From: Elephas maximus indicus
Lineage: Eukaryota; Chordata; Mammalia; Proboscidea; Elephantidae
NCBI RefSeq assembly: GCF_024166365.1
Contig: NW_026060237.1
Span: forward strand, 3,815,501 to 3,879,500
DNA length: 64,000 bases
Reading direction: 5' to 3'
Of the stretch, positions 44,711-55,834 are shown one piece after another; within the stretch, counting starts at the first letter, position 1, and every line of letters starts with the position of its first letter. A model generated the notes under the pieces. The model ran no database searches, had not been told where the DNA came from, and saw nothing but the letters and a program-made list of their open reading frames with translations. Made by a program: the position numbers and the translations under genes.

Positions 44711-46430
44711 ACCATAAATACATACTCTAGTATTTGCATTTTGTTGACAATGTTTTCTCCTTCTCTTCTGGAGTTCCTTTTGTTGTGTCTGGTCTTCAGC
44801 AATACTTTCTAAAGCATCTAGAATCTTAGTATAGGGTTTCAGAATTGGGCTTGTCGCTACAATGTGTGCATTCCATCATGTATTAGAAAGACGTTTTAAT
44901 ACTCAGTCATTGCCTAAATATGTTTTAAAAACTGTCCATTGGTGAGCAGAGGTGGCAAAAAATGTGTAGAGTAACTAAACAGTAGAAAAAACTCAACTGT
45001 CTCTAGACAACAATCTACTGAGCTATGTCCTACAAGATTAAGCAAATGAATAGCATGTGGCATGAAAATGGCATATTCATTATGTTCTAAAACTTTTTAT
45101 TGCATGTCTTTATAACACCCTAAAATACTGGCAGCATTGTTATAGGACTGGCCTGTGCACTTAGAAAAATTGATTTTGTAAACTTCGCATACATAGTGAA
45201 GTATTTGATTTGCAACTCCTTCACTGGTATGAATTTTTAAGCTAGTAATTGTGAAAAATCACTCAAAATGTTTTTCCACCTGTAGTAGATATGTATCTTA
45301 AAACAATACTTAGCTGCTCTATATAAGAAAGATCATGAGTGGGATCTACAGATTAACTGAAAGATTGAGCTATACATATCTTGCTGAAAATAGTTGATCA
45401 AACTTTATCACTTTTTACATTTATTAATTTCTCACACGTTTTTGTAGACACATGATGGGTTGCTTTCCTGTGTTATCATATTTGAAATGTGACCTGCTAA
45501 AAGTGGATCAAACTGAGCAACATGTTCAAGTAAACCCCCAAAATTTCCGTTTTGTGGGAACCCAAACACTTCATTTCTTCCTCAAAATGGTAGCCTGCAT
45601 TCAGCGATTGTTAGAATGACAACAATAATGCATTGCAAAATGAGTTTCCAATATTGACAATCTTCATTAACTTGTATTTCTAGTTCACGAGTTAAGCCCA
45701 TCTATGTCTTCAGTTTAAATAAGGGAACATACAATCTCTGTGAATTGAACTGTTTTCATGTTTATGGATCATATCTGAGTTGTGCTCATTCTTAAATCTA
45801 CCCTTAGCAAATCAAGAATTAAATGATTTAGGGCTGAATAGTTGTCAATCAAAACAATATGCAGAGCTCACTGATGGAGAAGACGGTAGCCACTCCCTTT
45901 CATAATTTCCACCACTAGCTTTGCATCCTCGAAATATCTTCTGGCTACAGAATTTTGTTTGTTTACCATCCAGAAAATTTTGACATGAATTTTCACATGG
46001 TCCACTGTGATACTGACAATCACTTGGCCTTATTTCAATCCGATAACTTACATCATTAGAAGAAAAGTTATTCCCTAAAGTAGCCTCTGCGTTTCTGTTA
46101 TTTACGAGGTCTGCAGACACAACAATTTCAGATGGTAAGATCGTTTTACTTTCTACACTATTATTATTTTTTTTTACTACTTCAAGGAATGGACGCAGAA
46201 TTTGCAACAAACTCTGTTATATTTGTATTGCTATTCATAATTTCAGAACTACTGGTGCTAATACAATGATCTGTACCCACTGAACTTGAGTGTTCAAGGG
46301 CAGAAGTCTCTTCTGGTTCATTACGTTTTAAAAAGGAAGTTAATTCTGGAATTGTCTTTAGGGATTCACAAATCCTATTTATCTTCTGCAGGTTTTCATT
46401 TTTTGCACTCCAGTTAGTTGCCATTTCATT
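44711..46430 (-). mobile_element. hAT transposon relic, Tip100/Zaphod-like, C-terminus missing
   Basis: A transposase can be followed down the minus strand from ATG at 46424 (MATNWSAKNENLQKIN). At about 45850-45990 comes a TTF-type zinc-finger stretch ending EREWLPSSPSVSSAYCFD. Then in broken frames come EVFGFPQNGNFGGLLEHVAQ, FDPLLAGHIS (about 45480-45590), and, spanning stops near 45000-45160, a phrase like 'QSYNNAASILG...CHAIHLLNLVGHS'. These are hallmarks of the DUF4371/hAT catalytic region. At least two frameshifts and several stops are present. The C-terminal hAT dimerisation part is absent; the relic stops at the RTE fragment. Confidence 0.8.
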
Positions 46431-46484
46431 TTACATGTTATATCCACATTATGGCACTTTTAAAAAAAATTGGTGCTACCACTA

Positions 46485-46720
46485 TTGTTGTTAGGTGCCA
46501 TCGAGTAGGTTCTGACTAACAGGAACCCTAAGTACAACAGAACAAAACACTGCCCAATCCTGTGCCCTCCTCACAATCCTTGTACTATTGAGCCCATTGT
46601 TATAGCCACTGTGTCAATCCACATCGTTGAGGGTCTTTCTCTTTTTTGCTGACACTCTACTTTACCAAGCAAGATATGCTTCTCAAGGGACTGATCCCTC
46701 CTGATAACATGTCCATAGCC
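46485..46720 (-). mobile_element. RTE LINE 3' end, truncated
   Basis: Reverse tail 'ttgttgttaggtgccatcga' through 'tttaccaagcaagatatgct' to 'gatccctcctgataacatgt'. Confidence 0.88.
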
Positions 46721-47647
46721 AATACATTTAAATAATTGAAAATGAAGAAAATTTATGCAACCAGTAAAATTTATAAAATAAAATTTACATTCAAATTTGG
46801 AAGTTAACACAAAAATTTGTTCGAAAATTAGTAAGTAAGAAAGAAATTTGATTTGGACCATGTAATGTGTTCTTCAGGTCTGAGAGAGTCAAAAGGAAGA
46901 GCGCCTACAAGGTAGTGAGAAATAATTTCATTAGTTTGTCCTATGATGTTTGTTGGCAGGGCCTTCTAGAACACCGCAGGTGTTTTTCATCTTGAAATAC
47001 TTAAAAACTTGTGCACTCTCTTTCCGTTCTCTGATGCCATGTCTCCAAAGTTAATTGGACTGATGTCGATATCTGTCAGTGGTGAGAGCAGTCGCAAAGA
47101 CCGTGACACAAATTCAAGGGTATGCTCAATCTTAAGATGTGTTTTGGCTCACTTTGCACAGGACTGGATGAGCCACCTCAAGAGTCACAGTGAATGTGAG
47201 GCTATTTATACCTGACTAATCTGAAATGAAAAGGAAAACATAATTATTATCTTATGCAAAATTTATAAAATGTGTATTTTATTTCCTTGCAAAGTTCTTC
47301 AACACCTGTACTGAATATAGCAATAGCAGCATCTATCAACGAGCAAGTTTGTTTTGCAGAGTTATAATGATACCAGTTTCTTAAAGGAGTCAGTATGAGG
47401 AAAATGGAAAATAAAGTACATTTTTGTACTTTTTATTATCTAAATGTTCATTTATTTTCTCAAGAAATCTTCCATTTTCCTTAATGAGATATGTAATTAT
47501 TCTGTTAAAATATGAATGTAAAGTTGTGATAGCTACCCTTTGTCGTTTTCCTGGAAGAGAAATTTGGAAACATGTTGTTGCAAAACAGAAACATATTTTG
47601 TATGGTAAATAAAATAATACACTTTGCATCCTTTTAATGGGCCCAGT
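46721..47647. other. Unassigned interval upstream of the hAT relic
   Basis: About 900 bases with no recognised repeat. A minus frame of 79 codons at 47390-47629 is the best open region, with the phrase ENGRFLEKINEHLDNKKY. It may be a leftover of the hAT element or unrelated; I cannot assign it. Confidence 0.35.
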
Positions 47648-47790
47648 GGAGCCCTGGTGGCACAGTGGTTAAGAGCTCAGCTGATAATGAGAAGTCAGCA
47701 GTTCAAATCCACCAGCTGCTCCTCGGAAACCCTACAGGGCCGTTCCACTCTGTCCTGTAGGGTAGGTATGAATAGGGATCAACTCAAAGG
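47648..47790 (+). mobile_element. AfroSINE
   Basis: One of the cleanest forward copies: 'ggagccctggtggcacagtg', B box 'cagttcaaatccaccagctg', end 'gggatcaactcaaag'. Confidence 0.93.
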
Positions 47791-48125
47791 ACTGGCCCTA
47801 ATATCACAATTATTAGCATATATAGAGTAATATCAAGCACTGTGTCCTGTGCAACAGACAATAAAAAACTAAACTCACTTGATACATAAGTTAAAATTTT
47901 CCTTGTTAGATAAATTTTAATATTTCCAGTATTTTTTCACTTTTGCTATGTTACTATTATATTAAATATTTCCCATGTTGGCATTATATTAAATGTATGC
48001 TAGATTACATCCATGTGTATGCCAAACATATTTTAAAGTTATGAATGTTATTGTTTACAAAACTTAGGACGTAACTTTATATGTAAATGTTATGCAATTA
48101 AAAAGTAACTTGACTGAATTCATTG
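47791..48125. other. Unassigned AT-rich interval
   Basis: Strongly AT-rich; no repeat or coding sequence recognised. Confidence 0.35.
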
Positions 48126-48495
48126 CAATGGTCCACTTACTTGAGTTCTCTCACTTTGTGTGCCATATGGGACTGCAATTCCTGTTAGTTATTTACCCAG
48201 ACTCACACATGGGCACACCTTGTGTTTGTATCATGGCAAAGAGCATTGCTGGCCCTCCTGGCTGGAGTTACTGGATCAGCAGACATGGATGTACAAGATG
48301 ATTCTCTCAAAATGGATCAAAGGTCTGTTATCTATAACATAATCCATCCATGCCCAGGAACAGCTTATGTTGGATTCAGTTGCATATGGCTTCAATGTAG
48401 CAGAGTTAGACTCGACAGCCCACCCCCACCTCTTGTTTATTAGAACGAAACAGTAGATTGCCCCAAGAGACCTGTCAAGATAAGGAGTTTCAATT
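48126..48495 (+). repeat. Dispersed ~370-bp repeat, copy 2
   Basis: Partner of 6262-6628, same orientation. Its 73-codon frame is at 48222-48443 and again starts MFVSWQRALLAL. Here it is not flanked by L1 pieces, so the block's borders are visible: homology starts near 'tccacttacttgagttctct' and stops near 'aaggagtttcaatta'. Confidence 0.7.
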
Positions 48496-48805
48496 ACACC
48501 AGAGTGAACTGAGTAGTCAACAAAAGTGTAGAAATGGTAGGTACCTCATAGCTTAAACAACTCGGGCTGGGGGCTCCTTCATGACCCTGTGTGGGCTTTA
48601 TTTCTGGCCATTACATTCTCACACACTGGAGGTGGTATTAATTTCATTTAGTGCCCTGCCAGTCCCCTTCACTGTGGCGCTCGATTTTCCTTGTGTCCTG
48701 TCTGCTTGGCATCTGTGGGTCTTTGCGTTGGACAACTGATGCCCCTGTTTTGTTGATGCCCTAAGCATGTATTTACCTTGTTTATTGGATAATCTGTTTC
48801 TGAAG
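48496..48805. other. Unassigned interval
   Basis: No repeat or gene identified. Confidence 0.35.
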
Positions 48806-49165
48806 AACAGAAATTTATTTTCTCACAGTTCTGGAGGCTAGAGGTCTGAACTCAGGGGATAAGTTCTAGGAAAAGTCTCTCTCCCTCTCTCTCATTGTTG
48901 GCTCTGGGGGAAGATTCTTGTCTCTTCAGCTTCAGTTCCTTGGTTCCTAGGCCATCTCCTTGTGGCATGGATCTTTCCACCTGTGAGCTGGCTTGTCTCT
49001 GGGTCTATGCTGCTCAGAAGTGATTATGTTCAGGACATACCCGACACTAACACTGCCTCATTAACATAACAAAGGAAACCCTATACCCAATAGGGTCTCA
49101 TCCACATGTATGGGGGTTAGGATTCAAACACATATTTTAGAATCCACAATGCAATCCATGCCACT
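48806..49165 (-). mobile_element. LTR-like fragment of a second type
   Basis: The end 'gaacagaaatttattttctc acagttctgg' reads in reverse as an AATAAATTTCTGTTC polyadenylation end. The block carries 'catctccttgtggcatggat' and ends 'ccacaatgcaatccatgcca'. It resembles MaLR-type LTRs but differs from the other three LTRs here. Confidence 0.5.
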
Positions 49166-49289
49166 TGGCAGACAGGGAAGTCACTTAAATGTTTTTATTA
49201 TTGTTATTATTTTCAAGCAGGCTAAATTCCTGTTTATTAACGAAGTCAGTGCCAACTGGTAGAGACCCCATATACTGCCTGATACATTT

Positions 49290-49490
49290 AGCTACATGTG
49301 TCTGTTTGAGCTTAAATTCACATTTGTTCAAATTAAATAAAACTTAAAATTCAGCTCTTCAGGCATACTAGCCACTTTTCCCAAGTTCAAGAGCCACTCG
49401 AGCCAAGTGGTTTTGATATTGAACAGCACAGGTATAGAACACTTCCATCATTCCAGAATGTTTTATCGGACAGCACCAGTCTAGATAGTA
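49290..49490 (+). mobile_element. Probable non-autonomous DNA transposon (hAT-Charlie style)
   Basis: The stretch 'ttgaacagcacaggtataga acacttccatcattccagaa' and 'ggacagcaccagtctagata', with 'actagccacttttccc' inside, resembles a common short placental-mammal hAT-derived element. Terminal repeats are not resolved; strand is arbitrary. Confidence 0.4.
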
Positions 49491-50019
49491 ATCTTATGAT
49501 TTTTCCATGATGGAGCGCTCTTGAGATCATGTAACCTTATAAAGGGTATTATAATATGAATGCTGATTCTTAATACAGTGATATTTATGATAGTTTATTT
49601 ATAAAGGAGTTATTATCTATTAAACACAGGGCTAAAGAAACGAAGACAGCCATTTATATTGAGGATGTCAAGGAATAAGGAAAGGAAATTGCTAGGCAAC
49701 ATATGTGTCTGCTTAGCGCATTTGGTTCAGCTCGCTGACAGGGTTCCAGAAACGTAATGCTCGCTTTCATTCCTTCCTGATGGATTATACCCAGTGTGCT
49801 GTCCAACTCTTCGCTTCTGGTTCACTGTTTCTACAACCCCTTCTTTCTTCAAAACAAAGTTCAAATAAGAGATGGTGAACTGTGAAAATTAACTCCTGAT
49901 GTGGATACAGTCGTTGCTTTTACATGAAAAACAAAGCAAAATCCATAATTTAGAGTTTATTACCATAGCCTTGGGCTTGGATGTGTTTGCCAGATGAAAA
50001 GGAGGTGTGAGTCCCTATG
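49491..50019. other. Unassigned interval
   Basis: No repeat or gene recognised. Confidence 0.35.
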
Positions 50020-50178
50020 GAAACCCTGGTGGTGTAGTGGTTAAATGCTACGGCTGCTAACCAAGGGTTGGCAGTTGAAATCTTCCACTCCCTCCTTGGA
50101 AACTCTGTGGGGCAGTTCTGCTCTGTCCTATAGGGTCCCTATGAGTCAGAACCAATTCGATGGCACTGGGTTGGGTGA
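50020..50178 (+). mobile_element. AfroSINE
   Basis: Forward SINE: 'gaaaccctggtggtgtagtg' to 'ccaattcgatggcactgggt'. Confidence 0.92.
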
Positions 50179-50187
50179 CACCCTATA

Positions 50188-50567
50188 AAACCTATTGCTG
50201 TTGACTCAGACTTATAGTGACACCATGTGATAGAGTAGTGCTGCCCCATTGGGTTTTCTAGGCTATAGTCTTTATGGAGGAGCCCTGGTCGTGCAGTGGC
50301 TAAGAGCTTGAATGCTAACCAAAAGGTCGGCAGTTTGAATTTGCCAGCTGCCCCTTGGAATCTCTACGGGGCAGTTCTATTTTGTCCTATAGGATCACTA
50401 TGGCTCAGAATTGACTTGACTTGGGCAACCTTTTTTTTTTTTTTTTTTTCATTTTTACTGAAGCAGATCTCTGGGGCTTTACTCCTGTGTAGCCACTGGT
50501 GGGTTTGAACCTCCAACGTATCAGTTAGTAGCTGAGCACTTAACCATGGTGTCTCCAGGGCTGCTTG
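50188..50567 (-). mobile_element. AfroSINE split by another AfroSINE
   Basis: Reverse SINE: left part 50188-50276 (ctattgctgttgactcagac to 'ctatagtctttatgg'), right part about 50458-50567 (gaagcagatctctggggctt to 'atggtgtctccagggc'). The inserted SINE is 50278-50455. Confidence 0.88.
50278..50455 (+). mobile_element. AfroSINE inserted in an AfroSINE
   Basis: Forward copy 'ggagccctggtcgtgcagtg' to 'gaattgacttgacttgggca', ending in a T-run of about 20 at 50432-50450. Confidence 0.9.
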
Positions 50568-50756
50568 AGATGCTATAAAACCCTACATGTTAATTTATTT
50601 ATGGATACAATTAAATGTTTCAGTACATATAACGCAACCAAGGTTCCAGAACAGTTTCTAAATTTGGGAGGTCTTTGAAGCAACTGACATATTTGGGTAA
50701 GTCCTGGTGATGATTTATGGTGACATATGGATTCTTGTTGTTCTTGTGTGACTTGG

Positions 50757-50940
50757 AATCCAGTCAATTACAACTCATAGTGACCCCATGTGTTACACAG
50801 TAGAACCGCCCCATAGAGTTTCCTAGAAGGAAATCTTTACAGGAACAGATGCCCAGGCCTTTCTCCCGTGGAGCTTCTGGTGGGTTTAAACTTTGACCTT
50901 TTTGTTAGCAACTGAGTGCTTAACTGTTATACCACCAGGG
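50757..50940 (-). mobile_element. AfroSINE
   Basis: Reverse SINE: 'atccagtcaattacaactca' to 'ctgttataccaccagggccc'. Confidence 0.9.
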
Positions 50941-50944
50941 CCCC

Positions 50945-51309
50945 TTTGGATTCTCCACGGACATGTAGAAATGACAGTTACTTAAATAGAAGCAGAGGAG
51001 GGAGCGGTGGTGGAGAAATCGTTTGCACCGATCTATGTAACACTGGCAGCCCATGGCCTGATAAATATCTGTGTGTCTGTACACTTGGCAAATGTATCTA
51101 CAGGACACGAGCTCTGTCCATACACTCAGGCACATTTCAAGCAGGTCGCAGGTTTACCGACAGGTCTGAGCCTCCCTCCTGGGGCACTTACATAAAGTCT
51201 AAGAATGTGTAAGATGTATAAGAACATATACATGTGCAAGAATCTTCTCTTTTCACCTCCAGGTCTGCATTTAATAGATGCCTTTGACATTGAACAGTCT
51301 TTGCCATTG
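50945..51309. other. Unassigned interval
   Basis: No repeat or gene identified; short overlapping frames on both strands. Confidence 0.35.
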
Positions 51310-51490
51310 CTGTTTGCTGCCACTGAGTCAGCTCTGACTCATGATGACCTTATGTTTAACAGAAGGAATCCTTCCTTGCCTGGTCCCGTGCCATCTTCAT
51401 GAACATTGGTAAGTTTGAGCCCACTATTGAGGCTACCGTGTAAGCCCACCTCATGCAGGGTTTCTGTCATTTTTGCTGGTCCTCTGCTTT
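51310..51490 (-). mobile_element. RTE-tail-like element
   Basis: 'tgctgccactgagtcagctc' to 'catcttcatgaacattggta' and 'ccacctcatgcagggtttct'; same variant as the left block of 31925-32285. Confidence 0.7.
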
Positions 51491-51499
51491 ACCAAAGGA

Positions 51500-51785
51500 G
51501 TCCTGGTGCTGCAATGATTAAGAAATCAGCTTTTAACTAAAAGGCTAGTGGTTTGAACCCACCCAGCAGCTCCACAGGAGAAAAACCCCAAACCAAACCC
51601 ATTGCTGTCGAGTTGATTCCAACTCATAGCAACCTTACAGGACAGAGTAGAACTGCCCCATAGGTTTTCCAAAGAGAAAAGACCTGGCAAAATGTTTCTG
51701 TAAAGATTACAGCCTAGGAAACCCTATGGGGCAGTTTTACTCTGTCCTATAGGGTCACAATGAGCTGGAATCAACAAAGTAGCAC
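51500..51785 (+). mobile_element. AfroSINE split by a reverse AfroSINE piece
   Basis: Forward head 'ggagtcctggtgctgcaatg' to about 51585. A reverse SINE fragment follows at about 51590-51672 (cccattgctgtcgagttgat to 'ccccataggttttcc'). The forward body then resumes, 'agacctggcaaaatgtttct' to 'agtagcacacaact'. Confidence 0.85.
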
Positions 51786-51789
51786 ACAA

Positions 51790-52210
51790 CTAAAGAAGAC
51801 ATTCAGGTGGCTAAGAACTACACAAGAAAATGCTCCCGATCATTAGAGAAATGTAAATCAAAGCTGCCATGAGATTCCATCACACTCCAACAAGGCTGGC
51901 ATTAATCCAAAAAACACAAAACAATAAATGTTGGAGAGGTTGTGGAGAGATTGGACCATTTATACACCGCTGATCGGAATGCAAAATGGTACAACCACTT
52001 TGTAAATCCATTTCGAGCTTCCTTAAAAAGCTAGAAATAGAACTACCATATGACCCAGCAATCCCACTGCCTAGAATATATCCTAGAGAAATAAGAGCCT
52101 TTCCATGAACAGATATACGAACACCCATGTTCACTGCAGCACTGTTTACAATAGCAAAAAGATGGAAGCTACCAAGGGGCCTATCAATGGATGAATGCAT
52201 AAATAAATTC
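51790..52210 (+). mobile_element. LINE-1 ORF2 3'-part fragment, cut at the array
   Basis: Unmistakable L1 end-of-ORF2 sequence: 'aaatcaaagctgccatgaga', 'ttggagaggttgtggagaga', 'ctaccatatgacccagcaat' and 'atggatgaatgcataaataa'. It stops mid-element at about 52210, where the telomere-like array starts. Confidence 0.88.
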
Positions 52211-55200
52211 TGACTTTGATCCTAAATAGAACACTACCTCTAATTCGAAACCTGAACCTAAACCGAAAACTTACGCTACACCTAACCCTAACCCTAAACT
52301 TAACCCTAACTCTAACCCTAAACACAACACTTACCCTAAACACTCACCTTAACTGTAAAACTAACCATAACCCTAACTCTAACCCCTAACCGTATCCCCC
52401 AACCCTTACCCTCATGTTCTCCCTAACCCTAAGACTAAACTGAACCCCAAGCCCAAACGATACCTCTACCCCTAACCCAAACACTAACCCCTAACAGCAA
52501 AGCCTAACCCAAAACTTAAACCAAACTGTCACTCTAACCCTAACATTAACCCTAAACCTGATCATAAACCTAACCCTAACCATAAACCAAAACTAAGCAT
52601 GACCAGAACCAAAAATGACTAACCAGGATCCTCACCCAAACACTAACTCTGAACTAAAAAACTAACCCCTTACACCTTACCATCACCATAATCCTAACCC
52701 TACCCATCCCTAACCCTAAACCTAACCCTCACCCCAACCACAAAGCCTAACACAAACTGTGACCCTAACCCGAACCGTAACACTAAACTTAACCCTAACC
52801 TAAAATCTAACCCTCACCCTAAAAGTAAACAGAACCCGTAAACTTAACCCTAACATGAAACACAACCTTAACACTAACCTGAAAACTAAACCAAACCTTA
52901 GCCATAACCCTAACCCTAACCCTCACCCGATCTTAAACTTCACCCTATCCCTAACCTAAAGCTCACCCTACCTCAAAACCTATTCCTACCCCTAAATCAA
53001 ACCATAACATTAACCTTGGCGCACCTGTAAACCTAAAACTAATCCTTACAATAACTCCGATCCTAACACTCACCCTAAACCTAATCCTATTCCTAACCCT
53101 GACCATAGCCCTAACCTAACCTTAACCCTAACTTTAACCCTACCATAAACTCAAACCTCACCCTAAACCCTAACAATAACTCTAACCCTAACCCTAAAAC
53201 CAACACTGATCTTTAACCAAAATTTCACTCTACCCATAACCCTAAACCTACCCTAACTTCATTCAAACCCTATCCCTAAACAAAACTAAAGCTAACCTAA
53301 ACCTAATTCTAAACCTAATCCTAAACCTAAACCTAACACAAACCCTAACCCTGACCCTAACCTGAACCCAACGCCTAACGCTAACCACAACCCTCACAAT
53401 TAACATAAACTTCACTCCAACCCTAACGATAAAACTAAACATAATACTAAATATTCCCCAAATCTGATGCTAACCCTAATCCTAAGCAAAAACCTAACCC
53501 TAACTATAAACTTCACCTGAAACCTGACCCTAACTCTATCTCTAACCCCAATCCTAACCCTAAAACTTACTCCACACGCTCAGCTTAAATGGAAACCTAA
53601 CACTAAACCTCACACTAACATCGAAACCTAAACCCTACCCTTAACCTAACCTTATCTCTAACCTTAAACTAGCCCTAAACCTAACCATGACTTAACCCTA
53701 ACACTTACCCTAACCCTGAAGCTAATCTTAACCCTAAAACTAATCCTAACCTTAGCCCTAAACCCTAATGCTAAGGCTAAGCTCAACCCTCAACCTTAAC
53801 TTAAACTTCACCCTAACCCTAACCCTAAACCGAACCCTAACCCTAAAGCTAACCCTAAACCTGACCCTAACATTAATCCAAACACCAAAACCTAACCCTA
53901 ACCCTAACACTTACCCTAAACCTAACCCTAACCTGATCCTAACATTAACCCAAACACCTAACTCTAATATTTACCCTAAACCTAATCTTAACCTTCACTC
54001 TAAACATAAGCCTAACCCTAAAAATAACCTAACTGTAAACTATTCCCTCACTCTAGCCTTAAACCTAACCCTAACCCTCACACTTAACACAAACTTCACC
54101 CTAACCCTAACCCTAAAACGAAACATAATACTAAATATCCCCCAACTCTGACTCTAACCCTAATCCTAACCATAAACCTAACCCTAACACTAAACTTAAA
54201 CCTAACCCTGGCCCTAACTCTATCTCTAACCCTAATCCTAACCTTAAATCTTACCCTACACCGTCAGCTTAAATGGAAACCTAGCACTAACACTCACAAA
54301 AATATCTAAACCTAAACCTTCCCTTAACCTCATCTTGTCTCCGACTTTAACATAGCCCTTAACCTAACCAACACTTAACCCTAACACTTACCCTAACCCT
54401 AAAAGTGATCTTAACCCTAAACCTAATCCGAACCTTAAACCTAACCCTAACCCCTAACGCTAAGGCTAAGCTCAACCCTCACCCTTAACTTCAACTTCAC
54501 CCTAACCACAACCCTAAACCAAACCCTAACCCTAAAGCTACCCTAAACCTGACCCTAACCTTAACACAAAAACCAAAACCTAACCCTAACACCAACCCTA
54601 AACCTAACCCTAACCTGATCCTAACCTTAACACAAACACCTAACTCTAATATTTACCCTAACACTAATGTTAACTTAACCTTCACTCTAAACCTAACCCT
54701 AAACTATCCCCTCACTCTAGGCCTACAACTAAACCTAACCCTAACCCTAACTCTAACCCTGACCCTAACCGTTAACACCGTAAACATCAGCTTAACTGTA
54801 AACCTAACACTAACCCTCACACGAACCCTAACCCTTTCCCTAAACCTAACCCTATCTCTAATAATAACCCTAACAGTGACCTAAACGTAACCCTTACTTA
54901 ACTTTAAAGTTAACCCTAACCTTAACTCTACCCAAACCTAACCCTAACAATAACTCTAAAGCTGACCCTAAACCTAACCCTAAACCCTAGCACTAACTCT
55001 AACTCTAAACCGAACCCTAACCTTAACCTAGCCCTACCCCTGCCTGTAAACATAGCCTTAACCCTAACCTTACCCCTAACCTAACCCTGACCCAAAACCT
55101 AACCCTAACACTAATCTTAATCCTAACTCTAACCATAACCCTAACCCTTCCCCTAACCTTCACTATTAACTGAAAATTCACCCTAACCCTAACTCTAACT

Positions 55201-55834
55201 CTAACCCTAACCATAACACTTACCCTAAACCCTCACCTTAACTCTAAACCTAATGCTAACCCTCACCCTAACCCCGAACCGTATCCCCAACCCTAAACCT
55301 AACACTATCCCTAAACTTATCCCTAACCCTAACCCAAACACGAACAGCAACCCGAATCTAACACTAACCCTAACATTCACCCTAAACTCAACCCTATCCT
55401 AACCATGAACCTAACCTCTAACACTAAGTATAATCCTCACCGTAATCCTAACCCTTACCTTAACCCTCACCCTGAACCTAAATGTAACTCTAACCCTGAA
55501 CCTAAACCTAACACTAACCCTAAAGATAATTCCTAACCCTAACCTGAATTTTAAACCTAACCTTAACACTAACCTGAACACAAAATCAAACTCTAGCCCT
55601 AACCCTAAGAATAACCCTCACGCCATCCTAAACTTCATCCAACCCTAACCCTAACCTTAACCCTAAACCTAAACCTAACCCAAACCCTAACCTTAAACCA
55701 AACTCTAACCATAATGCAACTCCACCTGTAACCCTAAAACTTAGCCTTACATTAGCCCTGAACCGAAGTCTAGACCTAATCCTAATCCTAACCTTAGACC
55801 TAATCATAACACTAACCCTAACTCTAACCTTGAT
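52211..55834 (+). repeat. Higher-order unit 1 (short, ~3.6 kb)
   Basis: Begins at the L1 junction with 'gatcctaaatagaacactac'. The same phrase opens units 2 and 3. It has only two of the three internal subrepeats and differs at many positions from unit 2. Confidence 0.85.

Noticed and set aside
28677-47790. tRNA genes suggested by A- and B-box-like sequences (e.g. near 28730, 42120, 47700)
   Set aside because: Each belongs to an AfroSINE head with the SINE body attached. They lack a complete cloverleaf and are not functional tRNA genes.
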